Source: an uncultured Bacteroidota bacterium (lineage in GTDB: Bacteria > Bacteroidota > Bacteroidia > Bacteroidales > GWA2-32-17). From it: DNA of 49,756 bases. The notes under the pieces were generated by a model, which searched no databases, had not been told where the DNA came from, and worked only from the letters and a program-made list of their open reading frames with translations. Shown in pieces: positions 35,074 through 44,022 of the stretch. Numbering within the stretch: position 1 is the first letter of the stretch; each line of letters opens with the position of its first letter. The position numbers were made by a program, and so were the translations under genes. The DNA lies in assembly GCA_903837285.1 (NCBI GenBank), contig CAILUD010000011.1:1-49756 (forward strand), given 5' to 3'.

Positions 35074-36519
35074 ATGCATACAGTATTAGTTGGAATTAAT
35101 TACAAAACAACCCAAGTTGATGCCCGAGAGAAATTATATTTTTCATCTGACAAACTCGATATCGCTCTTCCATTATTACTTAACTACCCTGAAATTAAAG
35201 AATGTGTAATTTTATCTACCTGCAATAGAATTGAAGTTTATGCTATTTCGCAGAATACTGACATTGCTTTTAACAGTATTATTACATTCTTAAGCGACTT
35301 TCATAAAATTCCTCAGGAAAACATTACTCCACAAATTTATAAAAAAAAGTGTGGTGAAGCTGTAAAGCATCTTTTCGAAGTTGCTTCAAGCATAAACTCA
35401 ATGATTGTTGGAGAATACGAAATACTTGGTCAGGTTAAAAACGCTTACGAAAAAGCCCAAAGTTTAAATTGCACTAAAGAGTTTATAAATAGACTTTTTC
35501 AAATGGCGACAGTTGTAGGTAAGAGAGTTAGAACTGAAACAGGAATTGGCAAAGGTGCAATTTCTGTTGGATCTGTAGCAGTTAATCTTATAAAAGAAAT
35601 TTACCCTAACGATAATAAACTAAATGTAATGCTTGTTGGAGCAGGTGAAGTTTCAACTTTAGTAGCAACAAATCTTACAAATAAAATTGATTGTAATATT
35701 ACAATAACCAACAGATCAAATAATAAAGCCGACGAATTTGCTCAAAAATTTAATGCTCATTTTGTAAACTATGAGATTAGAGATGAACATTATGCTGAGC
35801 AGGATGTGATTATTTTTTCGACAGGTTCGCAGGAGTATATTATTAAAAATGATGATTTAGAAAAACTCAATGTTTCGAATGGTAAAAAAGTTGTATTAAT
35901 AGATTTATCTGTTCCAAGAAATATTGATCCAGCTTTAGGAAAAAATGAAAACGTTTTCTTAAGAACAGTTGACGATTTAGAGGTTATTATTGACTCAAGT
36001 CGCGAAGAAAGATTAAGGGAAATTATTAAAGCTGAAGTAATTATTAAAGAAATTGAAGATAAATTTATAGAATGGTACAATATGCAATCTATTGTTCCGG
36101 TTATGAGAGGAATAAAAGGTGAATTTAATTCAATAAAAGATAAACTAATTGAAACATATAGCACACAACTTGCTGATTTAACCCAACCACAGAAAGATGT
36201 AATTAAAAGTATGATGGATAGTTATTCTGACACATTAATTAAAACCATCATGTTAAACCTTAAAGAGGTTACTGACCCCACTCACCTTCATCACCTTGGC
36301 GATGCATTAAAGAAAACTTTTAATGTTAATATTAACGAGAAAATAAATCATCCTCACAGTTCTCCACATCCACATAGTCAAAACAACCCACACAATCCAC
36401 ATAACCCACACAATCCACATAACCCGCACAAACCGCATAACCCACACAATCCGCACAACGAACAAATGCCTCAAAATCCTCATATTCCTAATCCTCATCA
36501 TCAACATCATCATGCATAA
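35074..36519 (+). CDS. hemA: Glutamyl-tRNA reductase with His-rich C-terminal tail
   Basis: HemA reduces Glu-tRNA(Glu) to glutamate-1-semialdehyde, the first step of C5 heme synthesis. Motifs: MHTVLVGINYKTTQVDAREKL, ILSTCNRIEVY with catalytic Cys50, EYEILGQVKNAYEKAQ, VGKRVRTETGIGKGAISVGSVAVNL (NADPH side) and MLVGAGEVSTLVATNL (Rossmann). The helical dimerisation domain ends near residue 420. Residues 426-481 are an added tail of NPH/PH repeats ending PHHQHHHA, with 18 His in 56 residues; standard HemA (about 415-430 residues) lacks it. The tail is in frame and its end overlaps hemC by 8 bases, so it is not an edge artefact. First gene of the hem operon. Confidence 0.94.
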   Translation: MHTVLVGINYKTTQVDAREKLYFSSDKLDIALPLLLNYPEIKECVILSTCNRIEVYAISQNTDIAFNSIITFLSDFHKIPQENITPQIYKKKCGEAVKHLFEVASSINSMIVGEYEILGQVKNAYEKAQSLNCTKEFINRLFQMATVVGKRVRTETGIGKGAISVGSVAVNLIKEIYPNDNKLNVMLVGAGEVSTLVATNLTNKIDCNITITNRSNNKADEFAQKFNAHFVNYEIRDEHYAEQDVIIFSTGSQEYIIKNDDLEKLNVSNGKKVVLIDLSVPRNIDPALGKNENVFLRTVDDLEVIIDSSREERLREIIKAEVIIKEIEDKFIEWYNMQSIVPVMRGIKGEFNSIKDKLIETYSTQLADLTQPQKDVIKSMMDSYSDTLIKTIMLNLKEVTDPTHLHHLGDALKKTFNVNINEKINHPHSSPHPHSQNNPHNPHNPHNPHNPHKPHNPHNPHNEQMPQNPHIPNPHHQHHHA

Positions 36520-37441
36520 AAATTTTATTGTAGCAACCAGAGGCAGCTTACTTGCCCGCACACAAACAGAACAAACAGTTGCTGCAATTCAAAAACAAAA
36601 TACTGATAGCACATTTGAAATAAATCAGTTTTCAACTATGGGTGATCAGATTACTGATAAACCATTAGTAAGTTTCGGTGGTACCGGAGTTTTTGTAAAA
36701 GAACTTGAAAATGCTCTCATAGATAATAAAGCCGACTTAGCAATTCATAGTTTAAAAGACGTTCCTAGTAATATTCCAGCAGGATTAGAATTAGTTTGTT
36801 TTCCAAAACGTGAACTTACTAATGATCTTTTTCTTTCAAATAACAACGTGTCAATATTTGATATGCCACAAGGATTCAAATGTGGAACCGGAAGTCCAAG
36901 AAGAATTATTCAATTAATGAAACTTAGGCCCGATGCTCAATTTTCTGACCTACGCGGAAACATAGACACCAGACTTCGCAAATTAGAAGAAAATCAATAT
37001 GACGCAATAATTTTAGCTGCTGCTGGAATGAACAGACTTGGAAAATCATTTCCAAAATCTGCAATACTCTCTGTTGAAGATTTATTACCAGCAGTAGGCC
37101 AGGGTGCAATTGCAATTGAATGCCGCGCAGATGATAAAAGAACTATAGAAGCTGTAAGAAAAATAAATGACGAAGCAACAGAAATTGCAGTAAAAACTGA
37201 AAGAGTATTTATGGCTGTAATCGAAGGTGGATGTAAATTCCCTCTTGCTGCATATGCAACTGTTTCTGGAAATAAAGTTTTACTCGATGTTTTAGCAGGA
37301 CAACTTACAACCGGAAAATATTTAAGAAGAATTGAAGAGACGACAATTGACAAGGCTTCTGAAATGGCTAAACGTATGGCTGATACTCTTCTTGAAGATT
37401 GCCAAAAGCAAAATATTAACTTATTCGATTTGAATGTGTGA
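36512..37441 (+). CDS. hemC: Hydroxymethylbilane synthase (porphobilinogen deaminase)
   Basis: HemC joins four porphobilinogens into hydroxymethylbilane. Motifs: FIVATRGSLLARTQTEQ, IHSLKDVPSNIP (catalytic Asp), CGTGSPRRIIQLM, LRGNIDTRLRKLEENQYDAI and VEDLLPAVGQGAIAIE. The dipyrromethane-cofactor Cys is in EGGCKFPLAAYA. Length 309 is standard. The ATG overlaps the hemA end by 8 bases, and the gene overlaps hemD by 8 bases, suggesting coupled translation. Confidence 0.96.
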   Translation: MHKNFIVATRGSLLARTQTEQTVAAIQKQNTDSTFEINQFSTMGDQITDKPLVSFGGTGVFVKELENALIDNKADLAIHSLKDVPSNIPAGLELVCFPKRELTNDLFLSNNNVSIFDMPQGFKCGTGSPRRIIQLMKLRPDAQFSDLRGNIDTRLRKLEENQYDAIILAAAGMNRLGKSFPKSAILSVEDLLPAVGQGAIAIECRADDKRTIEAVRKINDEATEIAVKTERVFMAVIEGGCKFPLAAYATVSGNKVLLDVLAGQLTTGKYLRRIEETTIDKASEMAKRMADTLLEDCQKQNINLFDLNV

Positions 37442-38210
37442 TCTTCATAACAAAATACTCATATCTACACAGCCAGCCGAAAGTTTTCCAGAATTTGAAA
37501 TTGCGCTGAATAAATCAGGTGCAATAATCTATAGCTTTCCAATGATTTCTGTTTCAGAAACAGAAATTACCAATCAAGAAAAAAAAATTATTCAAAATAT
37601 TAATCCATTTAATTGGTTGGTTTTTACCAGTAAAAACGGAGTACATTTTTTTCTAAAGAAATATTTTAATGAAACTGGCAAGAAAGAACTTCCAGAGAAC
37701 ATTAAAACTGCAGTTATAGGAAAGAAAACAGCAAACGAATTAATCAAAAACGGAATTACTCCAAACTACATAAGTGAAAGTAATCTTGCAGAAACTTTTT
37801 CAATCGAATTAAAAAAATCAGTTATTGAGAAAAACTCCAACGTGCTGTTATTACTAGGAAATCTTGCAGGTAATTTACTACAAGATACTCTTAAAAATTA
37901 TTCAAACCTAACTCGAATTAATTGCTATAAAAACTCAATTCCAGAGACTCTCGATTTTGAAATTATAAAAAAGATTAAATATGATAAATATGACTTGATT
38001 ATTTTCACAAGTTCGTCATGTTTTTCTAATTTTGCAGAAATCCTAAAAAAACACGATATTCAAACCCAAAATCTTAAAGTTGTAAGTATAGGTAAATCCA
38101 CAACAATGACAATGAAAGAATATGGTACAATACCCGTATTTACAGCTAAGCAATCAAATATTGAAGGAATAGTTCAAGAAATAAAAATGTATTATAAACC
38201 AAAATCTTAA
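37434..38210 (+). CDS. hemD: Uroporphyrinogen-III synthase
   Basis: HemD closes hydroxymethylbilane to uroporphyrinogen III with inversion of ring D. The family is poorly conserved. Here the support is the two-domain alternating pattern (NWLVFTSKNGVHFFLKKY, IKTAVIGKKTANELIKNGI, KYDLIIFTSSSCFSNFAEIL, VVSIGKSTTMTMKEYG) together with the position between hemC and hemB. Length 258 fits. It overlaps hemC by 8 bases and is 4 bases before hemB. Confidence 0.92.
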   Translation: MCDLHNKILISTQPAESFPEFEIALNKSGAIIYSFPMISVSETEITNQEKKIIQNINPFNWLVFTSKNGVHFFLKKYFNETGKKELPENIKTAVIGKKTANELIKNGITPNYISESNLAETFSIELKKSVIEKNSNVLLLLGNLAGNLLQDTLKNYSNLTRINCYKNSIPETLDFEIIKKIKYDKYDLIIFTSSSCFSNFAEILKKHDIQTQNLKVVSIGKSTTMTMKEYGTIPVFTAKQSNIEGIVQEIKMYYKPKS

Positions 38211-38214
38211 TATT

Positions 38215-39207
38215 ATGAATTATAAAGCTTCTTTTCCACAAACAAGATTACGCAGACTTCGTTATAATGGTGTTGTTCGTAACATGGTTAATGAGACTTC
38301 AGTTTCTGTTGACAATTTAATTATGCCTTTGTTTGTTTGTCCAGGCACAAACGTAAATAATCCAATTAAATCAATGCCTGGCAACTCGCAATTATCTGTA
38401 GATAATTTGGTAAAAGAATGTCATGAGATTTATTCTTTAGGAGTAAAATCAGTTTTACTTTTTGGTATACCAGAACATAAAGATGATGATGGTAGTGTAG
38501 CTTGCGAACATAATGGTATTGTTCAACAAGCAATTCGTGCAATTAAAAAAGAACTTCCCGAGATGTTTATTGTTGCTGATGTTTGCAATTGCGAATATAC
38601 AGTTCACGGACATTGCGGTCCTATTGTAGATGGCGATGTTGACAACGATCTAACTCTTGTTATACTTGCAAAACAATCTGTTTCATTGGCACAAGCTGGT
38701 GCAGATATGATTGCTCCAAGTGATATGATGGACGGCAGAATTTCTGCTATTCGTAAAGCTCTTGATGCAAACGGATTTTTAAAAATTCCAATAATGTCAT
38801 ATGCAGCAAAATATGCTTCTGGTTTTTATGGACCATTTAGAGATGCTGCTGATAGCGCTCCTAAATTTGGAAATCGTGCATCATACCAAATGAATCCAGC
38901 AAACAGCGATGAAGCAATGAGAGAAATAGCTCTTGACATTGAAGAGGGTGCTGATATTGTTATGGTAAAACCAGCAATGAGCTATCTTGATATTATATAT
39001 CGCACAAAACAGGAGTTCCGTATGCCAGTTGCTGCTTATAATGTAAGTGGTGAATTCTCAATGGTAAAAGCCGCTGCTGCAAACGACTGGATTGATGAAA
39101 CACGAGTAATGATGGAAATCATAACATCAATCAAAAGAGCAGGTGCAGATATTATAATCACATATTTTGCAAAGGATATTGCTAAGTTCCTTAGAGATAA
39201 AAAATAA
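38215..39207 (+). CDS. hemB: Delta-aminolevulinic acid dehydratase (porphobilinogen synthase)
   Basis: HemB condenses two 5-aminolevulinates to porphobilinogen. Motifs: RLRRLRYNGVVRNMVNET, the zinc-type DVCNCEYTVHGHCG (three Cys), MIAPSDMMDGR, and the Schiff-base Lys regions MSYAAKYASGFYGPFRDA and ADIVMVKPAMSYLDII. The Cys set indicates a Zn-dependent enzyme. Length 330 is standard. A 139-base gap with an inverted repeat separates it from hemL. Confidence 0.96.
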   Translation: MNYKASFPQTRLRRLRYNGVVRNMVNETSVSVDNLIMPLFVCPGTNVNNPIKSMPGNSQLSVDNLVKECHEIYSLGVKSVLLFGIPEHKDDDGSVACEHNGIVQQAIRAIKKELPEMFIVADVCNCEYTVHGHCGPIVDGDVDNDLTLVILAKQSVSLAQAGADMIAPSDMMDGRISAIRKALDANGFLKIPIMSYAAKYASGFYGPFRDAADSAPKFGNRASYQMNPANSDEAMREIALDIEEGADIVMVKPAMSYLDIIYRTKQEFRMPVAAYNVSGEFSMVKAAAANDWIDETRVMMEIITSIKRAGADIIITYFAKDIAKFLRDKK

Positions 39208-39218
39208 AAACAATTAAT

Positions 39219-39313
39219 AAGTTAATGGTTATTAAGTTAAAGAAATACTCACCTGAGAATATATATATTGACCAAAATGGAAAATAACTTAATAACCCAA
39301 TAACTATTAACTT
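39219..39313. repeat. Imperfect inverted repeat between hemB and hemL
   Basis: AAGTTAATGG...ATTAAGTTA (39219-39239) faces TAACTTAATAACCCAATAAC with TATTAACTT (39285-39313). Outer 7-9 bases pair well on both ends. It is the only sizeable gap inside the hem operon and may be a dispersed repeat insertion. Confidence 0.6.
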
Positions 39314-39346
39314 CATAACAATATAACATAATTTTATTCATAAACT

Positions 39347-40639
39347 ATGATAACAGACAAGAGTAAAAAAGAATTTCAACGCGCATGTGAAAGTATTCCC
39401 GGAGGTGTTAATTCACCAGTTCGTGCATTTAAGAGTGTAAATGGGACTCCATTATTTATAAAACAGGCAAAGGGTTCAAGAGTTGAAGATATTGATGGAA
39501 ATACTTTTATTGATTTTGTTGGTTCGTGGGGACCTATGATATTAGGACATTGTCCTGACATGATTTTAAATGCATTAATTGATGCAGCAAAACGTGGTAC
39601 CAGCTACGGTGCTCCAACAATTGTTGAATCAGAGATGGCCGAATTAATTTGTAAGATGGTTCCTTCCTGCGAAAAAGTAAGAATGGTTAACTCAGGCACA
39701 GAGGCTACAATGAGCGCAGTTCGCCTTGCACGTGGATTTACAAAACGTGAAAAAATTGTAAAATTTGCAGGATGTTATCATGGTCACGGTGATAGCTTTT
39801 TAATTAAAGCTGGATCAGGTGCAATTACTTTAGGACTACCTGATAGTCCTGGCGTAACACAATCTATAGCAAAGGATACTTTAACTGCCGATTATAACAA
39901 TCTAGAATCTGTTGAGCGTTTATTTGCTGAACATAAAGATCAAATAGCTGCAATAATTGTTGAAGCTGTTGCAGGAAATATGGGCGTTGTAAAACCTGCA
40001 CCTGGCTTCCTTCAAGGACTTCGTGAAATTGCTACAAAATACGGAGCATTATTAATTTTCGACGAAGTAATTACAGGTTTCCGTCTTGCAAAAGGTGGAG
40101 CACAGGAATATTATAATGTAACACCTGATTTAACAACATTAGGCAAAATAATTGGTGGCGGTTTACCAGTTGGAGCATATGGTGGAAGAAAAGACATAAT
40201 GGATATGCTTGCTCCTCTTGGGCCAGTTTATCAGGCTGGAACGCTATCAGGAAATCCATTAGCAATGTCAGCCGGTTTGGTAACATTAAACTACTTAAAT
40301 TCAACACCTGATTTCTATCAAAAATTAGAACAAAAGGCTGCTAAAGTTGAAGCTGGTTTTATAGAAAATCTAAAAAAAGCAGGAGTAAAAGGTGTTGTAA
40401 ACCGCGTTGGTTCAATGATTACTTTATTCTTCAACGATAAACATGATACATTAACTTCTTTCGATGAAGTAATGACAAGCGATAAAGAAAAATATGCAAA
40501 ATTCTTTTATTTATCACTTGAATCAGGCATTTATCTTGCTCCTTCACAATTTGAAAGCATGTTTATTTCAGAAGCACATACCGAAGAAGACAGAAACAAT
40601 CTATTAGCAGCTAACCTTAAGGCATTGCAACAACTTTAA
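39347..40639 (+). CDS. hemL: Glutamate-1-semialdehyde 2,1-aminomutase
   Basis: PLP enzyme converting glutamate-1-semialdehyde to 5-aminolevulinate. Motifs: [71 protein letters not shown] (shortened to the GCYHGHGD core), [11 protein letters not shown] and the PLP Lys in [18 protein letters not shown]. Length 430 is standard. With HemA it completes the C5 route. Confidence 0.96.
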   Translation: MITDKSKKEFQRACESIPGGVNSPVRAFKSVNGTPLFIKQAKGSRVEDIDGNTFIDFVGSWGPMILGHCPDMILNALIDAAKRGTSYGAPTIVESEMAELICKMVPSCEKVRMVNSGTEATMSAVRLARGFTKREKIVKFAGCYHGHGDSFLIKAGSGAITLGLPDSPGVTQSIAKDTLTADYNNLESVERLFAEHKDQIAAIIVEAVAGNMGVVKPAPGFLQGLREIATKYGALLIFDEVITGFRLAKGGAQEYYNVTPDLTTLGKIIGGGLPVGAYGGRKDIMDMLAPLGPVYQAGTLSGNPLAMSAGLVTLNYLNSTPDFYQKLEQKAAKVEAGFIENLKKAGVKGVVNRVGSMITLFFNDKHDTLTSFDEVMTSDKEKYAKFFYLSLESGIYLAPSQFESMFISEAHTEEDRNNLLAANLKALQQL

Positions 40640-40683
40640 GGAAATTCGAAGAAAAACAAATCACATATAACAATAAACAACAA

Positions 40684-41709
40684 ATGTCAATATTTTTAGA
40701 TACAGTAAAAGGAAAAAAATGTGAACGTCCACCGGTTTGGTTTATGCGTCAGGCTGGAAGAGTTTTACCATCTTATCTTAAACTTCGTGAAACTTATACT
40801 TTCAGCGAATTAATGTTAGAACCAGAATTAGCTGCAAAAGTTACATTACTTCCAGTTGACGATTTAGGTGTTGATGCTGCAATATTATTCTCGGATATTC
40901 TTGTTGTGCCACAAGCAATGGGATTAAAAGTTGAATTTTCTGATAAAGGACCACGTTTTGAAAAACCTTTAAAAGAAGTTTCAAATCCCTTAGAACATTT
41001 GCATCCGGATGCATCATTCTTTGAATATATTTACAAAGCAATTAAAATAATAAATGAAAGTAAACCCAAAGAAGTTCCTTTAATTGGATTTTGTGGTGCT
41101 CCGCTTACGGTTTTATCATATATGATTCAAGGATTAAGTTCAAATCATGAGTTTCCTGATGCAACGAAATTTATTTTTGAGCAACCTGAATTAACAGCTA
41201 AACTTGTTGATATGATAGTTGAAATATCTCAGGTATATGCGCAAAAACAAATTGAAAGTGGAGTTGAAGCTTTTCAGCTTTTCGAAACTCATGCAGGATT
41301 AATTCCTTATCCTATTTATAAAAAACTTTTCCTTCCTGCTGTTGAAAAAATTGGCAAAACTGTTAGAGCAACGGGAACACCATTCTTCTTTTTCCCAAAA
41401 GGAATTGGTAACGGAATAGTTGATATGAACCACAATATTGCAGACGTTGTTAGCATCGACTGGCAAGCAGATATTGCACAGGTACGTAAACAAGTTGGAA
41501 CAGAAGTTGGGTTACAAGGAAATCTTGATCCACGTTTACTTCTTACTTCGCCTTCAGTTATAAAAAGAGAACTTGAAACTTATATTGATTTTGGTAGTAA
41601 AGAAACAAAATGGATATTTAATTTAGGTCATGGTGTACTACCAAATACTCCATTCGAAAATGCTAAATATGCAATTGACTGGATAAAAACTGCAAACTGG
41701 AAAAGATAA
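40684..41709 (+). CDS. hemE: Uroporphyrinogen decarboxylase
   Basis: HemE removes four carboxyls from uroporphyrinogen III to give coproporphyrinogen III. Motifs: PPVWFMRQAGRVLPSY (substrate Arg and Gln), AAILFSDILVVPQAMG with the catalytic Asp, FCGAPLTVLSYMIQG, and GLQGNLDPRLLL then FNLGHGVLPNTP. All are typical. Length 341 is normal. It is 44 bases after hemL and 7 bases before hemN. Confidence 0.96.
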   Translation: MSIFLDTVKGKKCERPPVWFMRQAGRVLPSYLKLRETYTFSELMLEPELAAKVTLLPVDDLGVDAAILFSDILVVPQAMGLKVEFSDKGPRFEKPLKEVSNPLEHLHPDASFFEYIYKAIKIINESKPKEVPLIGFCGAPLTVLSYMIQGLSSNHEFPDATKFIFEQPELTAKLVDMIVEISQVYAQKQIESGVEAFQLFETHAGLIPYPIYKKLFLPAVEKIGKTVRATGTPFFFFPKGIGNGIVDMNHNIADVVSIDWQADIAQVRKQVGTEVGLQGNLDPRLLLTSPSVIKRELETYIDFGSKETKWIFNLGHGVLPNTPFENAKYAIDWIKTANWKR

Positions 41710-41716
41710 TATCACA

Positions 41717-43096
41717 ATGGAAAACAAAGAGCAAATACTTTTAAAATATAATCGTCCCGGGCCAAGATACACAAGCTACCCTCCTGCCAACTTTTTTCAT
41801 AACAAATATAATAACACAAATTTAATTGCACACGTTGTAGAATCAAATACAATTGGTCCAGAAAATATTTCGATTTATATTCATATCCCATTTTGCTCAC
41901 AACGTTGTCATTTTTGTGGTTGTAACACTACACTTTTTGAAAGTGAAAAAGTAGTTATAAGATATATAGATTGTCTGATAAAAGAAATTCATTCAGTTGC
42001 AACTCATATTAACACAAAAGACAGACAGGTAACACAAATTCATTGGGGTGGAGGAACTCCAAACTCTATAAAACACGAACATATTATTCGTGTTATGAAT
42101 GAAATTCGTAGCCTTTTTACAATTAACAAAAATGCAGAAATAGCAATAGAATGCAATCCTGCTTATCTTGATTATAATGAGATTCATTTTTTAAGAGACT
42201 CCGGGTTTAATAGAATCAGCATAGGAATTCAGGATTTTAATCCTAAGATTTTGGATTGTGTTAACAGATTACATTCAAAACTTCCACATAACGAATTAAT
42301 AAAAATAGTTCGTGAAGCCGGTTTTACAGGAGTTAATTACGATTTTATTTATGGTCTTCCTGGACAAACCGTGGAAAGTTTTAACAATACAATGAAACAA
42401 GCTATTGAACTTTCGCCAGACAGACTTGTAACATTCTCATATGCCCATGTTCCTTGGGTAATGGACGAACAAAAAAATCTCGAAAAATTAGGTTTACCAA
42501 CTCCCGAAGAAAAACTTTCTATGTTTCTTTCTTCAATGGAAATAGTTGCAAATAGCGGTTACGAGCAAATTGGTTTAGACCATTACGCAAAGCCAACTGA
42601 TGACCTTTCAAAAGCATTACGCGAAAAACAATTACATAGAAACTTTCAGGGATATTGCACTAAAGAAACAACCGGACAGGTTTACGGTTTTGGTTGTTCA
42701 TCAATAACCCAACTTTGGGGTGGATTTAGTCAGAACGAAAAATCTTTAGGAAAATACATGCAAAGAATAGAAACTGAAGGTTTAGCAGTAGAAAGAGGTT
42801 ATTCATTAAGTTTTAATGAACAAATTTGCAAAGAAGTAATTGACGAAACAATGTGCAATGGCATTGTCGATTTTACTGAAATTGGTGCACGTTTTTCTAT
42901 TTCAGGTGAAGAAGTAAAATCTATTATTGGTTATAACGACGAAAAACTTCTGGAATTTGTTACAGATGGTTTACTTACAATAACTCCTAAAGGAATTGAT
43001 GTTAGCAAAACAGGGATGTTAATTGTAAGAAACATTGCAATGGCCTTCGATCCTCAGTTAAATACTGATGGAGATAAATACTCAAAAACAATATGA
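41717..43096 (+). CDS. hemN: Oxygen-independent coproporphyrinogen III dehydrogenase (HemN)
   Basis: Radical-SAM enzyme that oxidatively decarboxylates coproporphyrinogen III without oxygen. The iron-sulfur motif is YIHIPFCSQRCHFCGCN (CxxxCxxC plus the extra HemN Cys). VTQIHWGGGTPNSI, RISIGIQDFNPKILDCVNR and NYDFIYGLPGQT follow. YPPANFFH at the N-terminus and the C-terminal HemN domain distinguish it from HemW. Length 459 is standard. It overlaps hemH by 4 bases (ATGA). No oxygen-dependent hemF is present. Confidence 0.95.
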   Translation: MENKEQILLKYNRPGPRYTSYPPANFFHNKYNNTNLIAHVVESNTIGPENISIYIHIPFCSQRCHFCGCNTTLFESEKVVIRYIDCLIKEIHSVATHINTKDRQVTQIHWGGGTPNSIKHEHIIRVMNEIRSLFTINKNAEIAIECNPAYLDYNEIHFLRDSGFNRISIGIQDFNPKILDCVNRLHSKLPHNELIKIVREAGFTGVNYDFIYGLPGQTVESFNNTMKQAIELSPDRLVTFSYAHVPWVMDEQKNLEKLGLPTPEEKLSMFLSSMEIVANSGYEQIGLDHYAKPTDDLSKALREKQLHRNFQGYCTKETTGQVYGFGCSSITQLWGGFSQNEKSLGKYMQRIETEGLAVERGYSLSFNEQICKEVIDETMCNGIVDFTEIGARFSISGEEVKSIIGYNDEKLLEFVTDGLLTITPKGIDVSKTGMLIVRNIAMAFDPQLNTDGDKYSKTI

Positions 43097-44022
43097 CAGG
43101 TATTTTGCTTATCAACATGGGTGGACCAGAGAGTCCGGCAGAAGTAAAAAAGTTTTTACGGCTCATGTTTCTTGATAAGCACATTATTCCAGCTCCATAT
43201 ATTATCAGAAATCTTTTATCGCTTTATATAAGCTGCTCACGTTATAAAAAATCGTGGAGCAGATACCAGAAAATTGGTGGAACTCCTATAAAAAGAAACA
43301 CACAAGAACTAGTTAATGTTTTACAAAACAAATTAGGACTTTCATATTATGTAAAAGCTGCATATTCATATTCAAACCCATTTATTTCAACTGCTATTGA
43401 TGCATTTTACAACGAAGGCATTAAAAAAATAATTGCAATACCACTTTATCCGCAAGCAAGCATAACAACAACAGAGAGTGTAATTTTTGATATTGATAAC
43501 ATAAAGAAAACAAATAAAGATATTGATATAAAAGTAGCTCCTGAATTTTATGAGAATAAATTTTTTATTGAATTCTGGTACGATTTAATCAAGAATCATA
43601 TTAAAGACAATAATTTATCAAAACCATTACTGCTTTTTAGTGCTCACTCTATACCTGTTTCTTTTATTAAAAAAGGTGACACTTATCAAAATGGAATAGA
43701 AGAATCGGCAGAATTAATTTCTACTTCTTTAGAATTAGATTTTAAAATATCTTATCAATCTGGAATGAATCCCAAAACATGGTTAGGTCCAGATACTGTA
43801 ACAATACTTAAAGATTTAGCTTCAAAAAATATTGATGAAGTTATAATAATTCCAATAAGCTTTGTAAGCGAAAATTTAGAAACACTATACGATCTCGATA
43901 ACCAAATTATACCGTTAATAAAAGAAGAAACTTCTTTAAATATTTCAAGGATACATATTCCTGCCATTCATCATTCATTTATTGAGATGATAAAAAATTT
44001 AGTTTATGAATTCAATCATTGA
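43093..44022 (+). CDS. hemH: Ferrochelatase
   Basis: HemH inserts ferrous iron into protoporphyrin IX. Motifs: GILLINMGGPESPAEVKKFLRLMFLD, quoted partly, YSNPFISTAIDAF, LLLFSAHSIPVSFI (His ligand) and YQSGMNPKTWLGPDT, then FVSENLETLYDLD (active-site Glu). Length 309 is on the short side of the family but all core motifs exist. It overlaps hemN by 4 and hemG by 17 bases, which supports tight coupling. Confidence 0.93.
   Translation: MTGILLINMGGPESPAEVKKFLRLMFLDKHIIPAPYIIRNLLSLYISCSRYKKSWSRYQKIGGTPIKRNTQELVNVLQNKLGLSYYVKAAYSYSNPFISTAIDAFYNEGIKKIIAIPLYPQASITTTESVIFDIDNIKKTNKDIDIKVAPEFYENKFFIEFWYDLIKNHIKDNNLSKPLLLFSAHSIPVSFIKKGDTYQNGIEESAELISTSLELDFKISYQSGMNPKTWLGPDTVTILKDLASKNIDEVIIIPISFVSENLETLYDLDNQIIPLIKEETSLNISRIHIPAIHHSFIEMIKNLVYEFNH

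Noticed and set aside
36349..36516. HemA His-rich tail as a frameshift or assembly artefact
   Set aside because: The tail stays in frame to a stop that overlaps hemC by 8 bases in the same way hemC overlaps hemD.
35790..36561. Antisense ORFs over hemA, including a Met/Arg/Val-rich one across the His tail
   Set aside because: They are shadows; the plus strand encodes a clear HemA with the tail in frame.
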